64,000 nucleotides of DNA. Origin: Streptomyces sp. HNM0574 (lineage in GTDB: Bacteria; Actinomycetota; Actinomycetes; Streptomycetales; Streptomycetaceae). Each line of letters begins with the position of its first letter. The first letter of the stretch is position 1. The notes under the pieces were generated by a model, which was not told the DNA's origin, did not search any database, and saw nothing but the letters and a program-made list of their open reading frames with translations. The stretch is taken from contig NZ_JAASAH010000010.1 of the NCBI RefSeq assembly GCF_012726235.1, forward strand, positions 62,001-126,000, written 5' to 3'. This document shows, piece by piece, positions 8,705 to 16,739 of the stretch. The position numbers were made by a program, and so were the translations under genes.

Positions 8705-8747
8705 ACACCTGTCCTCAGGTGTGGCGGCCAGGTGTGTGGCGGCCAGG
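8705..8747. repeat. palindrome plus tandem 13-base repeat before a kinase gene
   Basis: ACACCTG (8705-8711) and CAGGTGT (8716-8722) form a perfect inverted repeat with a four-base spacer. Immediately after, TGTGGCGGCCAGG occurs twice (8720-8732 and 8735-8747) at a 15-base period. The block ends 24 bases before the GTG of the kinase gene, where an operator or leader element is expected. No regulator gene is adjacent. Confidence 0.45.
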
Positions 8748-8771
8748 CGTGGCACGGAACGGGAGCGCACG

Positions 8772-9947
8772 GTGAGCACGGGCAACGGCAGGACACCCCG
8801 GGACGGGAACCCCACGGACGGCGGCTCCCCGGAGTGCGGCGGGGCGCCGCACGCCGGGTTCGACCCGCTCGCCGCCGTGCGCGGCCCCGGCGACCCGGCC
8901 TGCGACGTCTACCTGACCGGAACGGTCTTCCTCGACATCATCTTCACCGGCCTCGACTCGGCCCCCGTACGCGGCACCGAGTCCTGGGCGCGCGGCATGG
9001 GCTCCAGCCCCGGCGGCGTCGCCAACATGGCCGCCGCGCTCTCCCGGCTCGGGCTGCGCACCTCGCTCGCCGCCGCCTTCGGCGACGACATGTACGGCGA
9101 CTTCTGCCGCGAGGCGCTCGGCCGCGGCGAGGGCATCGACCTCGCCGCCTCGCACACCGTCCCCGGCTGGCACTCGCCCGTCACCGTCTCCATGGCGTAC
9201 GAGGGCGAGCGCACCATGGTCTCGCACGGGCACGCGGCCCCGCCCAGGGAGGCCGCCACCGCCTATGACCCGCAGGCCCCCGGCTGCCCGCCGCCGGCCC
9301 GTGCCTGCGTCGCCTCGCTCGTCCCCGGCGACACCCAGGAGTGGGTGGCCACCGCGGCCCGCCGGGGCAGCCGCGTCTTCGCCGACGTCGGCTGGGACGA
9401 CACCGGCCGCTGGGACCTGGCCGAGCTGCCCGACCTCGCGCACTGCGAGGCCTTCCTGCCCAACGCGGAGGAGGCGATGCGCTACACCGGCACCGACTGC
9501 CCCCGCGCCGCCGCCCACGCGCTCACCCGGCACGTCCCCGTCGCCGTCGTCACCCTCGGCCCGGGCGGCAGTTACGCCGTGGACGGGCGCACCGGCGAGA
9601 GCGCCGAGGTCCCCGCCGTCCCGGTCGAGGCGCTGGACACCACGGGCGCCGGGGACGTCTTCGTCGCGGGCTACGTCACCGGCGCCCTCGCGGGCTGGCC
9701 GCTCGCGGACCGGCTGGCCTTCGCGGGGCTCACGGCCTCGCTCTCGGTGCAGGAGTTCGGCGGCTCCCAGTCGGCTCCGGGCTGGGCGGAGATCGCGGGC
9801 TGGTGGTACGGCACCGGGGAGGGCGGCGGCGGCCTCCCGCCCGGGGAGCGGGCCCGGTACGCCTTCCTCGACGCGCTCCTGCGGGGCTGCACCCGCCCCG
9901 CGCCGCTCCGCCGGGCCGTCCCCACCATCGGCTTCCGCCACTCCTGA
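8772..9947 (+). CDS. PfkB-family carbohydrate kinase
   Basis: A 391-residue ribokinase-like (PfkB) kinase. The N-terminal substrate-side signature is SSPGGVANMAAALSRLG, and the C-terminal ATP/anion-hole signature is DTTGAGDVFVAGYVTG with the catalytic Asp. It carries an unusual hydrophilic N-terminal extension of about 50 residues, rich in Gly, Pro and charged residues, before the first strand (CDVYLTGTVFLDII). GTG at 8772 has a GGGAG eight bases upstream. An earlier in-frame ATG (8676) would run through the repeat block and is less likely. The sugar is unknown; ribokinase, fructokinase and adenosine kinase activities all occur in the family. Confidence 0.82.
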   Translation: MSTGNGRTPRDGNPTDGGSPECGGAPHAGFDPLAAVRGPGDPACDVYLTGTVFLDIIFTGLDSAPVRGTESWARGMGSSPGGVANMAAALSRLGLRTSLAAAFGDDMYGDFCREALGRGEGIDLAASHTVPGWHSPVTVSMAYEGERTMVSHGHAAPPREAATAYDPQAPGCPPPARACVASLVPGDTQEWVATAARRGSRVFADVGWDDTGRWDLAELPDLAHCEAFLPNAEEAMRYTGTDCPRAAAHALTRHVPVAVVTLGPGGSYAVDGRTGESAEVPAVPVEALDTTGAGDVFVAGYVTGALAGWPLADRLAFAGLTASLSVQEFGGSQSAPGWAEIAGWWYGTGEGGGGLPPGERARYAFLDALLRGCTRPAPLRRAVPTIGFRHS

Positions 9948-10081
9948 CCCGCGCTCCCCGGTGCGCCCGGGCGCGGGCGGGCATACGGGGAGCGGGAATT
10001 GCGTTCTGCTGTGTCACAGGCGCGTCGTAGGCTGGATGGCCCAGGCGCCGAACGCGACGCGGCTCCTCGAGTGAGAGAGGG

Positions 10082-11206
<1,125 letters not shown>

Positions 11207-11219
11207 AGACAAGAACATC

Positions 11220-11720
11220 ATGGCGATCGACGTCAACAACGAATCCGGCCGCGAGGTCGACGAGCAGGCGATCCTCGACATCGCCCGTTACGCGCTGACG
11301 CGGATGCGCATCCACCCGCTCTCCGAGCTCTCGGTGATCGTCGTCGACAGCGACGCCATGGAGCAGCTGCACATCCAGTGGATGGACCTGCCGGGCCCCA
11401 CGGACGTCATGTCCTTCCCGATGGACGAGCTCCGCCCGCCCGAGCGGGACGAGGACGAGCCGCCCGAGGGCCTGCTCGGCGACATCGTGCTGTGCCCCGA
11501 GGTCGCCGAGCGGCAGGGCGCCGACGCACCGACCCAGCACTCCATGGACGAGGAGCTCCAGCTGCTCACCGTGCACGGCGTGCTGCACCTGCTCGGGTAC
11601 GACCACGAGGAGCCGGGCGAGAAGGCCGAGATGTTCGGCCTCCAGTCGGCGATCGTCGACGGCTGGCGTGCGGAGCACGGCCTGGAGGGTCCGTCACCGG
11701 CCCCCACGACGACCTCGTGA
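11220..11720 (+). CDS. ybeY: rRNA maturation endoribonuclease YbeY
   Basis: A 166-residue single-strand-specific endoribonuclease involved in 16S rRNA 3' end maturation and ribosome quality control. The zinc-binding signature HGVLHLLGYDH (HxxxHxxxxxH, about residue 115) and the conserved TDVMSFPMDE are present. The start at 11220 (MAIDVNNESG) matches the family N-terminus; an earlier in-frame ATG overlaps the tail of phoH. The last codons form a GTGA overlap with the following CNNM gene, so phoH, ybeY and the CNNM gene are one operon. Confidence 0.94.
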   Translation: MAIDVNNESGREVDEQAILDIARYALTRMRIHPLSELSVIVVDSDAMEQLHIQWMDLPGPTDVMSFPMDELRPPERDEDEPPEGLLGDIVLCPEVAERQGADAPTQHSMDEELQLLTVHGVLHLLGYDHEEPGEKAEMFGLQSAIVDGWRAEHGLEGPSPAPTTTS

Positions 11721-13075
11721 ACGTCCAGCTGATCGCTTCCGCGGTCCTGCTGGTCGTGGTGGCCTGGCTCGCCGCCTCCGCGGAGGCGGGCCTGGCCCGT
11801 ACGACGAGCTACCGCGCGGAGGAGGCGGTGCGCCAGGGGCGGCGCGGGGCCGAGCGGCTGGCGGTCGTCGCCGCCGACCCGACCCGCTATCTGAACCTGG
11901 CGCTGCTGGTCCGGGTCGCCTGCGAGGTGGCCGCGGGCGCGATCGTCACGTACGCGTTCCTGGGTGTCTTCGCCGAGACGTGGGAGGCGCTGACGGTCGC
12001 CATCGCGGTGATGGTGCTGGTCAGCTATGTGGCCATCGGCGTCTCGCCGCGCACCATCGGCCGCCAGCACGCGCTGAACACGGCCACGGCCGCGAGTTAT
12101 GTGCTGGTGCCGCTGGCCCGCATCCTCGGCCCCGTTCCGCAGCTGCTGATCCTGCTGGGCAACGCGCTCACGCCCGGCAAGGGCTTCCGCAAGGGCCCGT
12201 TCGCGAGCGAGGCCGAGCTGCGCGCCATGGTCGACCTCGCCGAGCAGGAGTCGCTGATCGAGGCGGAGGAGCGGAAGATGGTGCACTCCGTCTTCCAGCT
12301 CGGCGACACCCTGGTGCGCGAGGTGATGGTCCCGCGTACGGATCTGATCACCATCGAGCGGTTCAAGACGATCCGCCAGGCACTGACGCTGGCCCTGCGC
12401 TCCGGCTTCTCCCGCATCCCGGTGGTGGGCGAGAGCGAGGACGACGTCGTCGGCGTCGTCTACCTCAAGGACCTGGCCCGCAAGGTGCACATCAGCCGGG
12501 ACGCCGAGAGCGAGCTGGTGTCCACCGCGATGCGCCCCGCCGCCTTCGTCCCGGACACCAAGAACGCGGGCGACCTGCTGCGCGAGATGCAGCAGGACCG
12601 CATCCACGTGGCGGTCGTCGTCGACGAGTACGGCGGCACGGCCGGCGTCGTCACGATCGAGGACATCCTGGAGGAGATCGTCGGCGAGATCACCGACGAG
12701 TACGACCGCGAGCTGCCGCCCGTCGAGGAGCTGGGCGACGGCTGCTACCGCGTCACCGCCCGCCTCGACATCGGCGATCTGGGCGAGCTGTACGACCTGG
12801 TCGGCCTGGACGACGAGGACGTGGAGACGGTCGGCGGGCTGCTCGCGAAGTCCCTCGGCCGGGTGCCGATCGCGGGCGCGCGGGCCACGGTCGACGTCAC
12901 CGAGGACCGCTCCGACCCGACGCTGACCGCGCTCCGGCTCACCGCCGAGGCCCCGGCGGGCCGGCGGAACCGGATCGTCACCGTCCTCGTCGAGCCGGTG
13001 CGCGCCTCCCCCGAGGACGAGCCGGACGGCGAGCGGCGGGAGCCCGGCGAGGAGGGGCCGGAGTCCCGCGCCTGA
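11717..13075 (+). CDS. CNNM/CorC family membrane protein with CBS domains
   Basis: A 452-residue inner membrane protein annotated as hemolysin family in many genomes. The N-terminal DUF21/CNNM domain has three to four hydrophobic segments (for example IASAVLLVVVAWLAASAEAG, and TVAIAVMVLVSYVAIGV). A tandem CBS pair then binds nucleotides (about residues 195-320, with VREVMVPRTDL and VVVDEYGGTAGVVTIED), and a C-terminal CorC/HlyC domain ends the protein. Relatives move or sense Mg2+ or other divalent ions. The GTG start overlaps the ybeY stop. The ion and direction of transport are not shown here. Confidence 0.9.
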   Translation: MNVQLIASAVLLVVVAWLAASAEAGLARTTSYRAEEAVRQGRRGAERLAVVAADPTRYLNLALLVRVACEVAAGAIVTYAFLGVFAETWEALTVAIAVMVLVSYVAIGVSPRTIGRQHALNTATAASYVLVPLARILGPVPQLLILLGNALTPGKGFRKGPFASEAELRAMVDLAEQESLIEAEERKMVHSVFQLGDTLVREVMVPRTDLITIERFKTIRQALTLALRSGFSRIPVVGESEDDVVGVVYLKDLARKVHISRDAESELVSTAMRPAAFVPDTKNAGDLLREMQQDRIHVAVVVDEYGGTAGVVTIEDILEEIVGEITDEYDRELPPVEELGDGCYRVTARLDIGDLGELYDLVGLDDEDVETVGGLLAKSLGRVPIAGARATVDVTEDRSDPTLTALRLTAEAPAGRRNRIVTVLVEPVRASPEDEPDGERREPGEEGPESRA

Positions 13076-13133
13076 GTTCTCCGGCGCGGCGGCCCGGGCG
13101 TCCGGCCCGGGCCGCCGGTGTCATCCTGTGGGC

Positions 13134-13490
13134 ATGACACCGGACGAGCTGCGCGCGAGCTGCCTCGAACTCAACGGCGCGTACGAGGACTTCCCGTTCA
13201 CCCCCGAGATGTCCGTCTTCAAGGTCGGGGGGAAGATCTTCGCGATCAGCGCGCTGGACGGGGAGCCGCTGCGGGTGAGCCTCAAGTGCGAGCCCGAGCT
13301 GGCGGCGCAGCTGCGCGAGGCGCACCCGGCCGTCGTCCCCGGCTACCACCTCAACAAGCGGCACTGGAACACCGTCACCCTCGACGGCTCCCTCGACGAC
13401 CGGACGCTCCGCGACATGATCGAGGACTCCTACGACCTCGTCGTCGCCGGCCTGCCCCGGACCGAACGGCTCCGCCTCGACCGCGCCTGA
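13134..13490 (+). CDS. MmcQ/YjbR family protein
   Basis: A 118-residue protein of the MmcQ/YjbR (DUF419) family, recognised from the N-terminus MTPDELRASCLELNGAYEDFPF and the C-terminal half with HLNKRHWNTVTLDG. Members fold like DNA-binding CyaY-type proteins, but their role is not established. The ATG at 13134 is chosen; a GTG two codons earlier is possible. CATCCT lies six bases before the ATG, which would suit a leaderless start, and no Shine-Dalgarno is evident. Confidence 0.83.
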   Translation: MTPDELRASCLELNGAYEDFPFTPEMSVFKVGGKIFAISALDGEPLRVSLKCEPELAAQLREAHPAVVPGYHLNKRHWNTVTLDGSLDDRTLRDMIEDSYDLVVAGLPRTERLRLDRA

Positions 13491-13511
13491 GGGCCCCGGT
13501 GACGCACCGCA

Positions 13512-13517
13512 TATGCT
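13512..13517 (+). promoter_or_regulatory. -10 box of a probable leaderless promoter
   Basis: TATGCT matches the TAnnnT -10 consensus and lies exactly seven bases before the ATG of the next gene. Transcription would start at or next to the A of the start codon. There is no ribosome site between the two. Confidence 0.55.
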
Positions 13518-13524
13518 CGCTGGC

Positions 13525-13884
13525 ATGACTGACCAGGCCCCGGAGTCCGTTGACCCCGAAGACCGCAAGATCCTGACGCTGGCCCGCAGCGCCCGCGCCC
13601 GCAACTCCGTGCCGGAGGGCGCGGCCGTGCGGGACGAGACGGGGCGCACCTACGTCGCGGGCACCGTCGCGCTGGAGTCGCTCCGGCTGAGCGCGCTCCA
13701 GACCGCCGTCGCCATGGCCGTCGCCTCCGGAGCCGAGTCGCTGGAGGCCGCCGCCGTCGTCAGCGAGGCCGCGGAACTGCCCGCCGGTGACCTGGCGGCC
13801 GTGCGCGACCTGGGCGGCGCGGGCACCCCCGTACTGCTCGCGGGCCCCGACGGCACCCTCCGCAGCACGCTCGACGCGGGCTGA
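13525..13884 (+). CDS. cytidine deaminase-like protein lacking catalytic motifs
   Basis: A 119-residue protein that sits before era in Streptomyces and is often labelled cytidine deaminase. The sequence has the deaminase-like helix pattern (LESLRLSALQTAVAMAVASG, then LEAAAVVSEA), but it has neither the zinc-binding HAE nor the PCxxC pair; in fact it contains no cysteine. It is therefore unlikely to be an active zinc deaminase and may be a structural or regulatory relic. A probable leaderless start follows TATGCT. Confidence 0.75.
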   Translation: MTDQAPESVDPEDRKILTLARSARARNSVPEGAAVRDETGRTYVAGTVALESLRLSALQTAVAMAVASGAESLEAAAVVSEAAELPAGDLAAVRDLGGAGTPVLLAGPDGTLRSTLDAG

Positions 13885-13944
13885 CCCGCGTACCCGCCCG
13901 CGCGGGGCCCCGGGACGCTGGTCCGGGGCCCCGCGCGGATCAGG

Positions 13945-13950
13945 GACAAT
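13945..13950 (+). promoter_or_regulatory. -10 box of the probable leaderless era promoter
   Basis: GACAAT lies seven bases upstream of the era ATG. The same geometry recurs for several genes in this window. There is no ribosome site before the chosen start. Confidence 0.5.
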
Positions 13951-13957
13951 GGTGGCC

Positions 13958-14917
13958 ATGAACGCACCTTCACCCGCCCCCGAAGCCGCTGCCGACGAGA
14001 GGCCGCACCGCTCCGGTTTCGCCTGCTTCGTCGGCCGCCCGAACGCGGGCAAGTCGACCCTGACCAACGCGCTCGTGGGCACGAAGGTCGCGATCACGTC
14101 CAACCGCCCGCAGACCACCCGGCACACGGTGCGCGGCATCGTGCACCGCGAGGAGGCGCAGCTCGTCCTCGTCGACACCCCGGGCCTGCACAAGCCGCGC
14201 ACGCTGCTCGGCGAGCGGCTGAACGACGTGGTCCGCACGACGTGGGCCGAGGTCGACGTGGTGGGCTTCTGCCTCCCGGCCGACCAGAAGATCGGCCCCG
14301 GTGACCGGTTCATCGCGGGTGAGCTGGCGCAGCTGAAGAAGCGGACGCCGAAGGTCGCCGTCGTCACCAAGTCCGACCTCGTCGACTCGCAGGCGCTGGC
14401 GGCGCAGCTGCTGGCGATCGACCAGCTCGGCAGGGAACTCGGCATCGAGTGGGCCGAGATCATCCCCGTCTCCGCGACCCACGGTGACCAGGTGGGGCTG
14501 CTGGCCGACCTGCTCGTCCCGCTGCTCCCCGAGGGCCCGCAGCTGTACCCGGACGGCGACCTCACGGATGAGCCGGAGCAGGTCATGGTCGGCGAGCTGA
14601 TCCGGGAGGCCGCGCTGGAGGGCGTCCGGGACGAACTGCCGCACTCCATCGCGGTGGTGGTGGAGGAGATGCTGCCGCGCGAGGGCAGGCCGGTGGACAA
14701 GCCGCTGCTGGACATCCACGCCAACATCTTCCTGGAGCGCCCCAGCCAGAAGGGCATCGTGATCGGCCCGAAGGGCAAGCGCCTGAAGGAGGTCGGCTCG
14801 ACCTCGCGCAAGCACATCGAGGCGCTGCTGGGCACCCCGGTCTACCTGGACCTGCACGTCAAGGTCGCCAAGGACTGGCAGCGCGACCCGAAGCAGCTGC
14901 GCCGCCTCGGTTTCTGA
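13958..14917 (+). CDS. era: GTPase Era
   Basis: A 319-residue essential GTPase that binds 16S rRNA and helps 30S subunit maturation. GTPase motifs are G1 GRPNAGKSTLTN, G2 TTRHTVRG, G3 DTPGLHKP and G4 TKSD. The C-terminal KH domain carries QKGIVIGPKGKRLKEVG. The length is close to the usual 300-320. Three in-frame starts are clustered (13949, 13952, 13958). ATG 13958 is preferred because it lies seven bases after the -10 box GACAAT. It sits downstream of ybeY, in keeping with a shared role in ribosome assembly. Confidence 0.95.
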   Translation: MNAPSPAPEAAADERPHRSGFACFVGRPNAGKSTLTNALVGTKVAITSNRPQTTRHTVRGIVHREEAQLVLVDTPGLHKPRTLLGERLNDVVRTTWAEVDVVGFCLPADQKIGPGDRFIAGELAQLKKRTPKVAVVTKSDLVDSQALAAQLLAIDQLGRELGIEWAEIIPVSATHGDQVGLLADLLVPLLPEGPQLYPDGDLTDEPEQVMVGELIREAALEGVRDELPHSIAVVVEEMLPREGRPVDKPLLDIHANIFLERPSQKGIVIGPKGKRLKEVGSTSRKHIEALLGTPVYLDLHVKVAKDWQRDPKQLRRLGF

Positions 14918-14950
14918 GCGTCACGCCGCGGCTCCGCCGGGTGAACGGGC

Positions 14951-15220
14951 CTACGCCGAGCCCTCCTTGAGCACGCGGCTGATCAGCGTGGACTGGGCCT
15001 CGGTGAGCCGGGGGTCGGCGCAGTAGCCGGGGGCGCCGTCGGCCTCGATCTCGTAGGAGAAGCCGTCGGGCACGCCCACGGGGCGTTCCTCGTGGGACTG
15101 CGCGAGCGCGTCCCGTACCAGCGTGGTGAGTTCGTCGGCGTCGGGCCGGCCGGAGGTGTCGAGGACGGCGCGGCGGGTGAGGCCGCCGAAGCCGCCGGTG
15201 CGGGTCACGGTGATACGCAT
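14951..15220 (-). CDS. emfourin-type protease inhibitor
   Basis: An 89-residue protein resembling emfourin, the small proteinaceous inhibitor of protealysin-like M4 metalloproteases. It begins MRITVTRTGGFGGLTRR and has the conserved pattern of an N-terminal strand with a GGF/GL turn, an acidic middle, and a C-terminal helix. There is no signal peptide. It is encoded 95 bases downstream of an M4 protease in the same orientation, the arrangement typical of protealysin operons. The expected role is to block the cognate protease inside the cell. The start is the second in-frame ATG, where similarity begins. Confidence 0.85.
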   Translation of the reverse strand: MRITVTRTGGFGGLTRRAVLDTSGRPDADELTTLVRDALAQSHEERPVGVPDGFSYEIEADGAPGYCADPRLTEAQSTLISRVLKEGSA

Positions 15221-15315
15221 GGGCTCATCCTGAAGGTGCGGCGGGTGCGGAGTGAAGGGCCCGGCGCCCCGGCTCGTCACCCACGCGGGGCACCGGGCTC
15301 CTCACCAGTGTCGGG

Positions 15316-16413
15316 TCACCGCCCGTGCGCCGCCTCCGCTGGCGTGACCCCCACCTGGGACCAGCACTTGGTGACGGCCTCGTGCTCGTCGCTGTCCGCC
15401 CCGTAGCGGTCGGCGGCGCGGGCGAGGGTGACGCCGGCGAAGGCCGCGAAGTCGGCGTCCTTGGTGAGTGCTTCGGAGGTCAGCGCGTCGTACCAGATCT
15501 GTCCGGCGCGCTCCCAGGCGTGGCCGCCGAGGGCGGTGGCCAGGCGGTAGAAGGCGTGGTTGGGGATGCCCGAGTTGATGTGCACGCCGCCGTTGTCGGA
15601 GCCGGTCTCGACGTAGTCCTCCATGGTGGCGGGCTGCGGGTCCTTGCCGAGCTGGTCGTCGTCGTAGGCGGTGCCGGGGGCCTTCATCGAGCGCAGGGCC
15701 TCGCCCTGGACGCGGTCGGTGAGCAGGCTGTCACCGATCAGCCAGTCGGCCTGGTCGGCGGTCTGGCCGAGCCCGTACTGCTTGATGAGCGAGCCGAAGA
15801 CGTCGGAGACGGACTCGTTGAGCGCGCCGGGCTGGCCGAAGTAGTCGAGGTTGGCGGTGTGCTGGGTGACGCCGTGGGTCAGTTCGTGGCCGATGACGTC
15901 CACGGGGAGCGTGAAGTCGCGGAAGATCTCGCCGTCCCCGTCGCCGAAGACCATCTGGTCGCCGTCCCAGAAGGCGTTGCCGTACTTCTCGCCGTAGTGC
16001 ACCGTCGCGACGAGCGGCATGCCCGCGTTGTCGATGGACCAGCGCGAGTAGACGTCGAGGTACAGCTTGAAGGTGGCGCCGAGGCCGGCGTAGGCGCGGT
16101 TGACGCTGCCGTCGTCGACGGGCTCCTCGCCCTCCTCGCGGACCTTCGTGCCGGGCAGCGTCTCGGTGTTCTCCGCGTCGTGGATGGCGCGTTGCGGCTT
16201 CTTGTCCGCCGCGTCGCCGGCCGCGGCGCGTGCCGGGCCGAGCGGCATGCGGACGGTGGTGATCCGGCGGCGGGTGCGCTCGCGGGCGTCGCGTTCGAGG
16301 GTGCGGCGGGCGGGCTCGTACAGCAGCGGGTCCTCGGACCGGGCGATCCGGTCGAGGATGTGGGGCGGAACGATGGTGCAGAAGACCGGGTGGTGAGCGC
16401 GGTGTGAGTCCAT
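15316..16413 (-). CDS. protealysin-like M4 metalloprotease
   Basis: A 365-residue zinc metallopeptidase of the thermolysin family. The zinc site is VIGHELTHGVTQ (HExxH), and the third ligand Glu is in GALNESVSDVFG. A C-terminal catalytic His follows in GGVHINSGIPNHAFY. The N-terminus has no classical signal peptide but carries a short propeptide with PPHILDRIA, the PPxL-type motif of protealysin precursors, which differ in this from thermolysin with its long FTP propeptide. The start ATG 16413 has no ribosome site but a strong leaderless promoter. The emfourin-like inhibitor gene lies just downstream. Confidence 0.9.
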   Translation of the reverse strand: MDSHRAHHPVFCTIVPPHILDRIARSEDPLLYEPARRTLERDARERTRRRITTVRMPLGPARAAAGDAADKKPQRAIHDAENTETLPGTKVREEGEEPVDDGSVNRAYAGLGATFKLYLDVYSRWSIDNAGMPLVATVHYGEKYGNAFWDGDQMVFGDGDGEIFRDFTLPVDVIGHELTHGVTQHTANLDYFGQPGALNESVSDVFGSLIKQYGLGQTADQADWLIGDSLLTDRVQGEALRSMKAPGTAYDDDQLGKDPQPATMEDYVETGSDNGGVHINSGIPNHAFYRLATALGGHAWERAGQIWYDALTSEALTKDADFAAFAGVTLARAADRYGADSDEHEAVTKCWSQVGVTPAEAAHGR

Positions 16414-16420
16414 GTCCCGC

Positions 16421-16449
16421 AATGTGGCACTGGGTAGGCACCTTGTCAC
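16421..16449 (-). promoter_or_regulatory. leaderless promoter of the M4 protease
   Basis: Read on the minus strand, GTGACA (16449-16444) and CACATT (16426-16421) are separated by 17 bases. Another seven bases lead to the ATG at 16413. The spacing is that of a vegetative promoter whose transcript starts at the start codon. Confidence 0.55.
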
Positions 16450-16556
16450 TCCCCGCTGTGGGAATTTGGCTCGAAGGGGGCGGGGGCAGGAACGGTTGAT
16501 CTCACAGTCTCGCGGGCGTGCCGGATCCTCCGTGATCCCGCATAGTGATACGGGAC

Positions 16557-16584
16557 TTGGCAGTCGGGGGTGCTCGGTTAAGGT
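16557..16584 (+). promoter_or_regulatory. promoter of the leuL-leuA transcript
   Basis: TTGGCA (16557-16562) and TAAGGT (16579-16584) are 16 bases apart, and the leader peptide ATG comes nine bases later. The leader peptide would thus be translated from the very 5' end of the transcript. Confidence 0.5.
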
Positions 16585-16593
16585 GTAGGCATC

Positions 16594-16641
16594 ATGCGTT
16601 TCGGGCTGCTTCTTCTTAGCTGCCGCGGCGAGGGTCTGTAG
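16594..16641 (+). CDS. leuL: leucine operon leader peptide
   Basis: A 15-codon open frame reading MRFGLLLLSCRGEGL and then a TAG stop. Four consecutive leucine codons (CTG CTT CTT CTT) include three CTT codons, rare in this high-GC genome; a fifth leucine ends the peptide. This is the pattern of a ribosome-mediated attenuation leader: stalling at leucine codons when charged tRNA-Leu is scarce would change folding of the downstream RNA and allow leuA expression. It sits 98 bases before leuA and next to the probable promoter. Confidence 0.85.
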   Translation: MRFGLLLLSCRGEGL

Positions 16642-16739
16642 TCGTTCGGCCGACCCCCTCCCCGCGGAGTCCGGTGTTGCCACCGTCGGCCCTCGAAGCC
16701 CACCAGCGGAGCCCCTCCGCACACAGGAGCCCACGCATC
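16642..16739 (+). promoter_or_regulatory. leuA attenuator region
   Basis: The 98 bases between the leader peptide stop and leuA contain competing inverted repeats: TCGGCCGA just after the stop, a CTCC/GGAG arm around 16658-16669, and GCGGAG-CCC-CTCCGC near 16704-16718. These could form alternative anti-terminator and terminator hairpins. The exact terminator was not resolved. An AGGAG at the end serves as the leuA ribosome site. Confidence 0.5.
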
